Below, piece by piece: positions 54,830 to 64,000 of a stretch of 64,000 bases of DNA (positions are counted from its first letter, which is position 1; every line of letters starts with the position of its first letter). Origin of the DNA: Margaritifera margaritifera (lineage: Eukaryota; Mollusca; Bivalvia; Unionida; Margaritiferidae). A model generated the notes under the pieces. That model was given only the letters and a program-made list of their open reading frames with translations. It did no database searches and had not been told where the DNA came from. The translations under genes and the position numbers were made by a program. The stretch spans positions 1,498,501 to 1,562,500 of the forward strand of contig JAQPZY010001628.1 of the NCBI GenBank assembly GCA_029931535.1, read 5' to 3'.

Positions 54830-55270
54830 TCATTTTTGAGTAAAAACATTTCTTTTGTGATTAAAGTGAAAAATATTTGCGACACAATATTTCTTCTCAA
54901 AATAGCCCTGTCTTAGTAGAACGTACAATAAAATAAATGTTGATAATCAGTCACAAACTTTGTATATTTTGTATAAATTAGAATTGTATTTGGACAGAAT
55001 TTAATACACAGCAGTTTTGCATCATGTGCAAAGCAGTCTTAAATATGCAATAGAGGCACCCTCCATATAAGTGACTTTAACTGTGTAATGAAATATAAGA
55101 AGAATTGGGCATCAATTTTTTGGGATTACAGAAGTATTCTTGAAACAACCCAGAGACTTTCAGGTGATCTGCATTTAAGGTTAAAAAACTTATATTGGTG
55201 AGAAAAAGTGGACTCAAATGAGAAAAACAAAGTTTCACAATTAAAGAAATATATGTTTGTGGACTTATGA
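54830..55270 (+). other. Intronic stretch with no recognised feature
   Basis: SCPx intron 8 between the MITE and DIRS copy 3. Confidence 0.45.
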
Positions 55271-55413
55271 GTTGTAGGACTTGTCAATAAGTCACCACAC
55301 ATATAAGGGGATAAGGATAGCCCGCCTTCCTCCTCATTTATTATGCCTTTCCCCTTATTTGGTGATAGGGTACACTTGCTTCGGCAGTACTTATAATAAT
55401 TTCTTGCATAAGG

Positions 55414-55763
55414 GTAAGTATTGCTACCCTTTTGTTGTTCTGGAATGGGTTTTTTTTCTTCATCCAATTGGAAAAGATAACATTACAATATTTGTACAAG
55501 TATTTCCTTTGGCAGTACATATAATAAATTGTTGCATAAGGTAAGTTTTGCTACCCTTTTGTAGTTCTTGAAATTTATTGCCTTTTTTCATCCAGTTTTC
55601 AAAGATTACATTATTAGTACTTGCTTTTTTTGTACATTTAATATTGTAGAATTAGAATATTTGTATAAGTACTTGCTTCAGCACTACATATTCTAATTAG
55701 GATATTTGTATATTTTTCGTTTCAGAGAGTACTTGCTTTTGCAGTACATATTTTTCTTTTCAG
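55414..55763 (+). other. Putative 5' leader intron of DIRS copy 3
   Basis: Donor GTAAGTATTGCTACCCTTTT, TTGTTCTGG next, as in copy 2; acceptor ATTTTTCTTTTCAG five bases before the ORF1 ATG. A second donor-like copy (GTAAGTTTTGCTACCC) lies near 55541, showing a duplication inside the leader. Confidence 0.5.
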
Positions 55764-57270
55764 AGCGAATGTCGCAGAGTGTGGGGAAATGGAACAAAAA
55801 GGCCTCTTGGGATAATCACCCCACCTGTTTAGCATGTACTGTGTGTACACATGGATGGTAGTCCATTTATGTTGTTTGTGGTCAGACAAGTTGTGACTTT
55901 GCCAATAATCAGTGTTCTATGAGGTTGGAAGAAATTTCCTTCTTCCTCCTCATGTCTTCAAGCCCAGGAGTGTGTGGGATTTTTCTCTTTGTTAGACAAA
56001 TACTGCCCCAGTGGGGTAGGAATGTTCTGAATCCTGCAGGACTCGGAATAGACTCCTCGATCCCAGGAGAGTATGGGATCTTCACTCCTCGACCCCAGGA
56101 GGGTATGGGATCTTTCTATCTGTTAGAGGGAAGTAATGCAACTTAGGGCAGGCATGTTCTGAGTCCTGCAGGACTTTTGCTTCTTGATCCCAGGAGGGTA
56201 TGGGATCTTTAATGCCCTGTTAGGCAGGAATAAAGCTCAAGGATCCTTGATGATCATTCCAATGCGGTCAGCACCTGAGTGTGCCCCCCCCCCTCGGTAT
56301 AGGGCATGAGAAGCATTCTCTCAAGGTTGGTGGCCAAGTGACGGTGAAGAGTAGATTGAGCCTCCCTCAAAATGGAGAGCAGAGCTCTATATCTTCTGAT
56401 GGTAGCTCTCCATCAGATTGTTTTCACCTGACCAGTCTTTGACTGGTGACCAGGTACCAGTCACCGGTCACCAGTCTTCCAGCACTGGTCACTGGTCAGT
56501 AGAGCTCCATCATTAGTTTGAGGACAAGGATCACGTCAATACCCTCCTATCAGAGCCGATTGGACATTGCAGGATGCGGGCCTGCTTCATCTGCTTAAGT
56601 GGACCTAAACAGAGGATGGGGACCAGTCCTGTCCCTTCTAGACAGCCTAGGGTGGATGAGAGGCATTCTTGTCCTCCTAAGAGGTCTGCTAGTAAAGGCA
56701 GTCCATCACTTCCCATGAGGAGTTGACTCAAAACGAGAAAAAAGGGAAGATTCTCTCCAGTAGGAGATACTCTCAGGGGTGGATTCTGCTGCTCTAGAAT
56801 TCCTTGAAGGTCAGGGAGTTTTCTAAGAGGGAAAGAGTTCACCAGGCAGCAGAAAGGATGAACAGTCCTCCCATTTATGCTTTGACTGCTGTGCTATTTT
56901 CAACTGACAGCTTTAAGGTCCATTAAGGGCATCACCCCTCAAGCCTCCCCCCTCTCCCTTGGATGCCAGGACATCACAAGTGGGGATTTTCATTGGGACC
57001 TTGGCTTGACCCCCGCCTACCCCCCTCCCCCAGGTTCAAACCCAGGAGGCATTGGTGCTTGGAGCCAGGGCACTGGTTACTATTACCTGGCATGCGTTGT
57101 CGATATCCATAGCACTCCCTGCAGAGCTGCTTTACCTCCACAGGGATGTTGCTTTGGAGACTTTCAAGGTCTTGCTGGACCATAGCAATAACCTACTATG
57201 GTCCGCATTGTTGGAGGTGGAGACGTTCCTAATGGGGGATTCATCTGCTCTGTGGCATCTCAGGATTTAG
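55764..57270 (+). pseudogene. DIRS copy 3 ORF1 (gag-like)
   Basis: MSQSVGKWNKKASWDNHPTC, LACTVCTHGW parallels copies 1 and 2. At about 55965-56210 units with CCCAGGAG(G/T)GTATGGGATCTT repeat four times. LETFKVLLDHSNNLLW (about 57150) is the conserved block. Stops are frequent. Confidence 0.6.
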
Positions 57271-57779
57271 AGGACCAGTTCACATTGGTCCCTCACAGCA
57301 TTGCCTGGCCCGTCACAACAGCCTAGAAGCATGCTCACCCTGATCGCCCCTTGGAACTTTCGCCTAAGGTTTCATACAGATGCGGCCTAATCAGTCTTTA
57401 AAGAAGCTTCAATTTAACCTCCTTCTTGCCTGTCTTTTGAAGTAGAGGCAGTTGAAAGGCATAGGGAGAAAATTCTGACTCCTCCCCCTTCCCTAAGGAG
57501 GGGGGGTCTGACCCTAGCGACTTGCTCCCTCTCCTGCTGTGCCTGCCTTTTCCCATCATCCCCGAAGGAGATAGATTAACCCTATTTGCAAGTGCTTGGT
57601 CGAGCATCGTGTATGATGTGGGGTCTATTCTACCTAAAAGGAGGGTTATCTCATCAGTTCCAGGAACACCCTTCTGCAAAAGAGCACAGTAGAGAGGGTA
57701 ATAAACGACCAGGCTCTGGCATTTTGTTCCTGGAATGTCTAGTCTCAAGAAAGGGGCAATTCTAGACTACATAATCAAC

Positions 57780-58500
57780 CTTTCCACCTTAAACAATATT
57801 CTTCAGGAAGAATTTATTCAGAATGGAGACTAGCACTTCAGTCAGGCACGCCATAAGGCTCTCCAACTGGGCAGTCTTCATTGATCGACAGATCCATTTC
57901 TTCACATCCCCATCTTCCTTCCACAGGAAATATGGGAAATACCTCCTGTTTTGCTATGGGCCAGGAGGTATTCTAATTTAAAGCTTTTCCGTTCTGACTT
58001 GCTTCTGCTCCCAGAGTTTAACCAGAGTGATTGGGTAGTCGCAGCCCACCTTAGGTCCCTAGGGATTCCCATCTTCCAGTCTTCAATGACTGGTTGGTGC
58101 ACAGTGTCCTCGGAGATTTCCTCCTGAAGGACTTGTCCCCTTGTTGGTTCACAGTGATCCGTCTTGGGCTTATTTCCAACCTAGAGAAGTCAGATCTCCT
58201 CCCTTCTCATGATTTTGTTTATGTGGGGATGAATTTATTCATAAACCTCAGGAGAGTCCATGATTCCTTGGACAGGTTTGACAAGATCCTGTCTCTTATA
58301 ACTGCCCTCCTAGAGAAGAATCATTGTTGGCCCTTTTTTTTACCTTTCTCCACTGGGAACCTGTGCTCTGTGATGGACTTGGTCCCCTTAGAAAGGCTTT
58401 TCTTGTGCCCTCTCCAGTTTCTGTTCTGGCAAACTGAGAAATGGACAAGGACCCTCTATCTACACAGATCCCCCTGGGATCTGCTTTTCATCACCACCTG
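57780..58500 (+). pseudogene. DIRS copy 3 reverse transcriptase
   Basis: Degenerate RT N-part (RMETSTSVRHAIRLSNWAVF-like, with frame breaks), then an open stretch 58094-58501 with LGLISNLEKSDLLPSHDFVY and MDLVPLERLFLCPLQF, which fits the C-terminal RT of DIRS elements. No intact catalytic DD pair. Confidence 0.75.
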
Positions 58501-59099
58501 AGTTGGTGACTCATCTGGACCGGTTGCATAAGATTGAGGCTGGGTGCTCACCTGGAGCCAAAAGCTTCTGTGATTAGGGCAGTAGGAAATGCATTAGCCT
58601 AGCTAATTTCTTAAGTGCAGTGGTTGACTTTCTTCTCTTTCTTTCAAGGAGAATTTTTGGTCTCCACTAATAAGGGCTATAGGGCAGTCCATTTTCAACA
58701 CACTTAAATTCTCTAGAGATCCCCCTATCGGCTTGGATCCTCATCTTTCTGATCCCATCAGTTATTTTGAGCTTTAGAGATTGGTTTCTCGCTTATGAAT
58801 ACCTAGAGGAAATCTATCATGTATTCTTTGGGCCTTGTCAGGTCCCTTAGGAACTGTTGAGTTAGGCTTCCTTCAAATCTCTCCCTCGAGTCACGTCAAT
58901 TGCTCGCTTTAAACTCGATGAGAAGGAGGAGCGAGCTTCATACCTTTTCAGTATGATTCAGTGGTGATTATGACTCAGTTTCACTTCTTTGCTAAACCAG
59001 GTTTCAGAACATGAATCAACTCCCTTCAGTATCTCAACTTTCTATCGAGATCCCCAGTATCATTTGTGTCTGTGCTGGGGATGATCTGGATAAACTCCT

Positions 59100-59260
59100 T
59101 GTCCTATTAGGGTTTTAAGGTATTTCCTCACTCAAGGGACATTCTTGTGAGAATTTATCCCACGAAGTTAGATATATCGCTACTTCTTGGGTCTATCTGA
59201 ATCTTCTTCCTGGGATGATGTGATGAGAGATGCCTTCTGGATGTTTCATACTACTTTCTC
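59100..59260 (+). pseudogene. DIRS copy 3 tyrosine recombinase C-terminus
   Basis: SHEVRYIATSWVYLNLLPWD and, after VMRDAFWMF, TTFSFYL: the HxxR box and a following Tyr match the last catalytic part of DIRS recombinases. Only about 50 codons survive. Confidence 0.75.
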
Positions 59261-59439
59261 ATTTTACCTTTCGATCTTTGGCACACCAGAGTGAAGGCAT
59301 GTGTTTTGTTGGGCTCGATTGTAATGGCACAACACGTGGCTCAGCATTCTACCAGCTTATGGTAGTGAACACTCCTACCGTAAGAGTATTGCATAAATTG
59401 TAATACCAGATTTTTTCAGAGGCCATCAGACTCCCGCTT

Positions 59440-60985
59440 AACTGACAAATTCAGCAATGCAATACCAATATTAATTAAAATGGTGCCACTCGGACACCCA
59501 ATATGACTGCCACAGTGGCCATCTTGAAAATCTTGTTATCGCTACTCCTCCTGAATGGATGGTCATATCAACATGGGGTTTTCACTGAAAGACTTCTTAT
59601 GATGTCTAGTTGGTCCTAAATGAAAATGGTACTGATCTGATGTCCAATATGGCCACCACAGCAGCCATCCTGAAAATATTGTTATCACTACTTCTCATGA
59701 GCGGAAAGGCATATTGACATGGGGTTTTCACCATTTTCACCAGAAGATTTCTTATGATGTCTAGTTGGTCCTAAATGAAAATATTGCCAGCCTGATATCC
59801 AGTATTGCTGCCACAATGGCCATCTTGAAATTCTTGTAGCTTCTCCAGAATGGATGGTCATATCAACATGGGGTTTTCACTAAAAGACTTCTTATGATGT
59901 CTAGTTGGTCCTAAGTGAAAATGGGGCCGATCTGATGTACAATATGGCCACCACAGTGGCCATCTTGAAAATCGTCTTAATGCTACTCGTCCTGAATGGA
60001 AACTCATATTGGCATGGGGTTTTCACCAGAAGACTTCTTATTATGTCTTATTGGTCCTAAATAAAAATGCTGCTGATATGATGTCCAATATGGCAGCCAC
60101 AATGACCATCTTGAAAATCTTGTTATTGTTACTTCTCCTGAATGAAATGTAATATTGCCATGGGGTTTTCACCAGAAGACCTCTTATGATGTCTAGTTGG
60201 TCCTAAATGAAAATGGTGCTGATCTGGAGTCCAATATGGCCACCACAGTGGCCATCTTGAAAATCTTGTTATTGCTAATCCTCCTGAATGAAATGTAATA
60301 TTGCCATGGGGTTTTGACCAGAAAACTTCTTATGCTGTTTAGTTGATCCTAAATGAAAATGGCACTGATCTGATGTCCGATATTGTGATCAGTACTTCTC
60401 CTGAATGATGGTCATATTAACATTGGGTTTTTACTAAACAACTTCTTATGATGTCTAGTTGGTGCTTATGGTGCCATTAAGATATTCAGTATGCCAGCCA
60501 CATTGGCCATTTTAAAAATCTTGTGATCATTACATCTCCTGACAGAATGGTCATATCAGTATGGAGTTTTCACTACTTCTCCAAGATGGCTGGTCACATT
60601 GAAATTGTGCTTTCACCAAAAGACTTCTTGGGATGTCAAGTTGGTACTAAACAGAAATGGTGCCAATCCAATATCGAATATGGTCACCATGGCATCCATC
60701 TTGAAAATCTTGTTCTCATTCCTCCAGAAGAACAGAAAGTCATATCAAATCAGAGTTTCCACCAGAAGACTTCTTATGATGCTGTGATTGGCCTAAATGA
60801 AAATGGTGCCAAGTTGACATCCGATATGTCCACCACAGCATCTAATTTGAAAATCTTGTTATTGCTGAAGAATATCAACAATGGTTTAAACACTCTGCAG
60901 TTAAAAGGAAGAAATAGTCTTTTCTTGAATTCCTTGAAATTCTTTTCAGCTAGTAGAGCATTAGACCCTTCAAGGTCTTGTTAAA
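59440..60985 (+). repeat. Family 1 array: about 9 units and trailer
   Basis: The longest array: units of about 146 bp with CTAGTTGGTCCTAAATGAAA, TCCAATATGGCCACCACAG, CATCTTGAAAATC and CATGGGGTTTTCACC. The trailer has TTGTTATTGCTGAAGAATAT, CTGCAGTTAAAAGGAAGAAA and AGACCCTTCAAGGTCT, the last a small hairpin at the 3' end. The leader is missing. Confidence 0.88.
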
Positions 60986-61569
60986 ATTAGTTTTCACCCC
61001 AAAGAAACTACATTTTCTGGATTGAATGCCTATTGGTTACATGGAAGTCTAAGGTAGGGACTTTCTTTTTTTTTTGGAAAAAAAGGGGATGTGTTTGTTA
61101 CGGTAGGTTCGTCTGTTTGGCAGAATTCGGTATGTGTCACTCATAAGCGAATTTATCTGAAATGGGACTTAACAATTTTCTGCATACTGTTTAAGATTGT
61201 CTTTAGATTTACTTAAGGTTTTATTTGTCATGAATTTTGAAGAAATAAAGGTGGAACTACTAATTTGCCTTATGATTAAACAAGGTTCCCAGGTACTTGT
61301 GTTACTCGCCTGTAGCTGGCAGACCAACCTCCTTGGTATTATAATTCTACTTTATTTGCTTGTGTATGACACAAATCTAAAAGCAAACAGTGTAGACCCA
61401 GAACTGCCATCCGATAATTCACCAGTAGATCAGAGCTCATGCAGGTTATGATTTTAAACCAACTGCCAGTGCATTATGCGGCAGCAGATCTGAGTCAGCA
61501 CTGTCCAGAGTGGGCCACATGTTAGTTATACTTTGGTAAATCCAATATATGTTCTACTTTTTGTACAAG
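60986..61569 (+). other. End of SCPx intron 8: nothing recognised
   Basis: No repeat or gene seen before exon 9. Confidence 0.5.
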
Positions 61570-61656
61570 GTATTCCCAGTTCCAGGAGGAATATACTCTA
61601 GAACAAATCAACAATTCTCCCATGATGTCAGATCCTTTGACAAAACTACAGTGCTG
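61570..61656 (+). CDS. SCP2: SCPx/SCP2 exon 9 (residues 195-223), last exon in the window
   Basis: Continues PYSQFQEEYTLEQINNSPMM, then DPLTKLQC, and stops at the donor GTGAGA in phase 2. In the family the next exon opens with the second Cys and Pro of LQCCP. The remaining thiolase residues, including the His and second Cys of the active site, and the C-terminal SCP2 domain, are outside the window. The acceptor TGTACAAG has a weak pyrimidine tract, but the reading frame leaves no doubt. Confidence 0.92.
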
Positions 61657-62050
61657 GTGAGATTCCTGCTTTTTGTTTTCATCATAAATTTCATTTAGAG
61701 TTTTTACAGATTTTTCTTAATAATTTGTGATCATCAATCTCTTACACATTATGAGATACTATGTGGACAAAGAGAGGGACTTTTAGTGTATTGGGATACT
61801 GTGAGTTGTCCAATGACAATAGCTGTCTCTCGATGTAAGTATCATATTCATAAATTTAAGAAAGTGATTCAACCTGTTCTTCACATTTGTTGTGTCTAAA
61901 AAACATAAGAAAGAATGTCAATTAACCGCTTCAATTTCTCAATATGCAAAGTCATACGAGTTCTGAGTTGCATGTATATTCTGTTAGATATGGCTTGTCT
62001 TAATGAGAAAAGGTGGCACTAGATTATTAAATTATTATTATTATTATTAC

Positions 62051-62093
<43 letters not shown>

Positions 62094-62177
62094 ACCTTAT
62101 GCTTTGTTTTATATTTGCCTTTACACTTCACTTTTTGTCATCTTCCACCATTAATTCCCTATTTATTTGATTCATAC
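61657..62177 (+). other. SCPx intron 9 start, with (ATT)n microsatellite
   Basis: (ATT)n at 62029-62090, otherwise nothing recognised. Confidence 0.6.
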
Positions 62178-62766
62178 TTGCCATAACACGACGTGTCACG
62201 CGAGAAAAATGATTTTTGACTCCCAAACCCCCCGACATGATTGTGTTTCGAAAAACACGATTTTCAACAATTTTGCACCCAAATTTTTTTTCCACCCCAT
62301 AAAAAGAAAAGAAAAGAAAAAAACGTATATTTCTTGATCACTATTATATATGCCCATAATCTGTGGTATATATAAACAGTAAACAGTTTATACACCTGTT
62401 TTAGAGGCAATTAAAAGGTAAGGCGGTCAGAGATAAACAGTCACCTTTCAGAGATTTACTTAATTGGCTCACAATAGCTAGGGTGATGTGTCGTGTCAAA
62501 TCCTTTTGAGCACTGCTGTGGGAGAGCCCATTAGGCTAATTTGCATTGGTATCATTAAGTGGAACAACCCAATTTAAAGTTAAGTAGATCAAAGAGATGG
62601 GTGTTGAAGAACAAACTGATTGCATTGAATGAAAATGTTGAAGCCATCTTTATTAAAGTTTGTGATCAGTGGCACCGTTTCTTTGAGAATGTTAACACCA
62701 TCTTTTTTAAAGTTTGTGATCAGCGGCAACGTTTCTTTGAAGTCGGATTTTTACTCCATATATAAA

Positions 62767-63228
62767 ATGGAAAAGTGTACAAGTGTGATTCATTTTCGAA
62801 GGAAACATCGAAACGTACTAGCGATTCAGGAAATATGGAGCCATTCTCCCAAGCGAGCAAAGCCCAGCAAAACAAAATTCCAGAACTCCTGGTTGACGGA
62901 GTTTGACTTTTTGAAGCGCAGCATCAAGGGGGAACATTTTATTCTGTGCACATATTGCAACCACCATATTGACATTAGTCATTCTGGAGTGTATGACATT
63001 CATCGACATAGCAACAACACCCAGCATCGTGACATGGCAAAAATGCAGAGCTCAATACCCAAATTAAATAGCTTGTTTAAACAGTTGTTGATAGACAATG
63101 TAACTAGAGCTGAAGTACTTTTCTGCAATTTCGTTGCCGAGCACAATCTGCCGTTTTCAGCAGCAGATCATTTTACAAACCTATGCAAGGAAATCTTCCT
63201 TCAGGAAAACGAAGATTTGATATTCTGA
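62767..63228 (+). pseudogene. hAT transposase N-terminus (zinc finger), cut off by deletion
   Basis: From ATG 62767: MEKCTSVIHFRRKHRNVL, then a finger with FILCTYCNHHIDISHSG and DIHRHSNNTQHRDM (C-x2-C ... H-x5-8-H type), and AEVLFCNFVAEHNLPFSAAD, the segment that follows the finger in this hAT group. After CKEIF the sequence is replaced by out-of-frame C-terminal DNA and stops at TGA 63226. The finger would bind the transposon ends. Confidence 0.75.
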
Positions 63229-63446
63229 CTCAAGTGGCCATTGCATGTTTGACACTCCCTCACAGCAATGCCGATGCTGAGAGATCATTTTCAATGCTTA
63301 GAAAAATTCAACAAGATCTTCAGGGAAGGCGGAACAACACCACCATTCAATCTCTGATGAGTGCTAAGATGAACACAAATGATACTTGCATTACCTTCAA
63401 ACCAATTTCTGAACTATTGAAAACAGCAAAGACTGCATGTAATTAA
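63195..63446 (+). pseudogene. hAT transposase C-terminal dimerisation domain
   Basis: LTQVAIACLTLPHSNADAER followed by SFSMLRKIQQDLQGRRNNTT matches the hAT family C-terminal motif (P-x-SNA-x-x-ERxFS). It lies one frame off the N-terminal piece, with no start codon of its own that would make a sensible protein. The deletion junction is about 63190-63215. Confidence 0.8.
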
Positions 63447-63801
63447 AAGTGGATTTTAAAGACAGTAACTTGGTGTATTTTTTTATTTAATGTATGTGAG
63501 CTTGTGACCATGTGTACATATGTGTGGCGATATTATTTGACAATGCTAAGTCTACCATTTTTTTGTTTGTAAGTATATTAACTGCTTCAGAAAAACAGAT
63601 GGTATTTTCTTTTATTCAGACTTGAATTTCCAGTCATTTGCTATAGGATGATTTGAAAAGATAGCTTATTCTCATTTGGATGACGTTGGGGGGGGGGCAC
63701 GTGCACTGACCCACCTTGGTCATTTGCACTGACCCCCCTTGATACCACAAAACACGCTTTTTGTGTCCCAAAAACTCCCCAACACTGTCTGGGAATATGG
63801 C

Positions 63802-64000
63802 ATGTATGTTGATTTCTGTTGTCGATTCCTATGTTGGTTAAAATATTAGCAGGGTCGAAATTCTCACAAAAAAATCTACCAAAATGCATGAAAATCACAT
63901 ATATTTGCAAGCCCAACCATTGTTTATTTCGTTAGATGTACCCTATATTTAGCAAACTACACTGGCCAATTTTTCATTGAAGTCGAGGTACACCCCAAAA
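63802..64000 (+). other. Intron 9 to window end
   Basis: No feature recognised. Confidence 0.5.

Larger units (their letters stand above)
55275..59265 (+). mobile_element. DIRS-like retrotransposon, copy 3, decayed
   Basis: Leader with imperfect repeats of TACTTGCTTCGGCAGTACAT, leader intron, Cys-rich ORF1, gag-like block (57052-57240), RT (57780-58500) and a recombinase C-terminus (59100-59260), all on the plus strand. Same family as copies 1 and 2; the RNase H region is hardly readable. Confidence 0.8.
62178..63801 (+). mobile_element. Internally deleted hAT-type DNA transposon
   Basis: Starts TTGCCATAACACGACGTGTC and ends GAATATGGCA; GCCATA and TATGGC are the inverted ends that can be recognised. 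It encodes a zinc-finger N-terminus (62767-63228) and, directly joined in another frame, a hAT C-terminal dimerisation domain (63195-63443), so the catalytic middle has been deleted. The MITE at 47240-48304 is a further-deleted relative. No clean 8-bp target duplication was found. Confidence 0.85.

Noticed and set aside
12827..60985. CRISPR-like or satellite DNA interpretation of the arrays
   Set aside because: Units are about 146 bp without spacers, with fixed leaders and trailers, in animal introns; a mobile tandem-core element fits better.

Overview
The window is animal nuclear DNA. It is AT-rich, has GT-AG introns of 0.5-12 kb, and is crowded with dispersed repeats. Tandem cores of about 145-190 bp bounded by constant leaders and trailers, tRNA-derived SINEs and DIRS-like elements together suggest a lophotrochozoan invertebrate, most likely a mollusc and plausibly a bivalve. 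The species cannot be read from the sequence.

Two host genes are present, head to head. On the minus strand at the left edge is the first coding exon of the cohesin loader NIPBL/Nipped-B (1224-1315). A strong splice donor at 5062/5061 marks the probable end of its non-coding first exon. On the plus strand is the 5' part of SCPx/SCP2, the peroxisomal sterol-carrier 3-oxoacyl-CoA thiolase. Nine coding exons (5500-5568, 17812-17869, 19264-19335, 31439-31503, 39020-39083, 45650-45714, 46250-46376, 54446-54509, 61570-61656) join in frame, cover residues 1-223 and include the active-site cysteine. The rest of the thiolase and the SCP2 lipid-binding domain lie beyond the right edge. The two genes share a promoter of about 0.4 kb (about 5063-5499) with an E2F-type site and a YY1-like site on the SCPx start codon.

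Everything else is intron, mostly mobile DNA. Intron 1 (5569-17811) holds small hAT-type MITEs, a fold-back element, a solo LTR nested in a tandem array and several copies of a leader-core-trailer array here called family 1. Intron 3 (19336-31438) holds a full-length LTR element, 21255-27920, with 752-bp LTRs that differ at only two positions. Its RT/RNase H is of Ty3/gypsy type, but integrase precedes reverse transcriptase and gag has a SCAN-like capsid, as in the Gmr1 group. A family 2 array ends next to exon 4. Intron 4 (31504-39019) holds an (AT)n tract, a TIR-bounded family 3 array, a 1.34-kb TIR element and a LINE 3' end inserted into a second family 2 copy. Intron 5 (39084-45649) holds a tRNA-Lys-type SINE, a family 5 array with perfect GGTCAnnnTGACC palindromes and a decayed DIRS element with inverted repeats. 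Introns 7-8 hold two more DIRS relics of the same family and orientation, and a hAT MITE. Intron 9 holds the internally deleted hAT element that belongs to the same family as that MITE.

The host genes look intact as far as they go. The mobile elements are mostly relics. The gypsy element appears young by its LTRs but is broken by three single-base frame changes. No bacterial genes, CRISPR array, rRNA or credible free-standing tRNA gene was seen.
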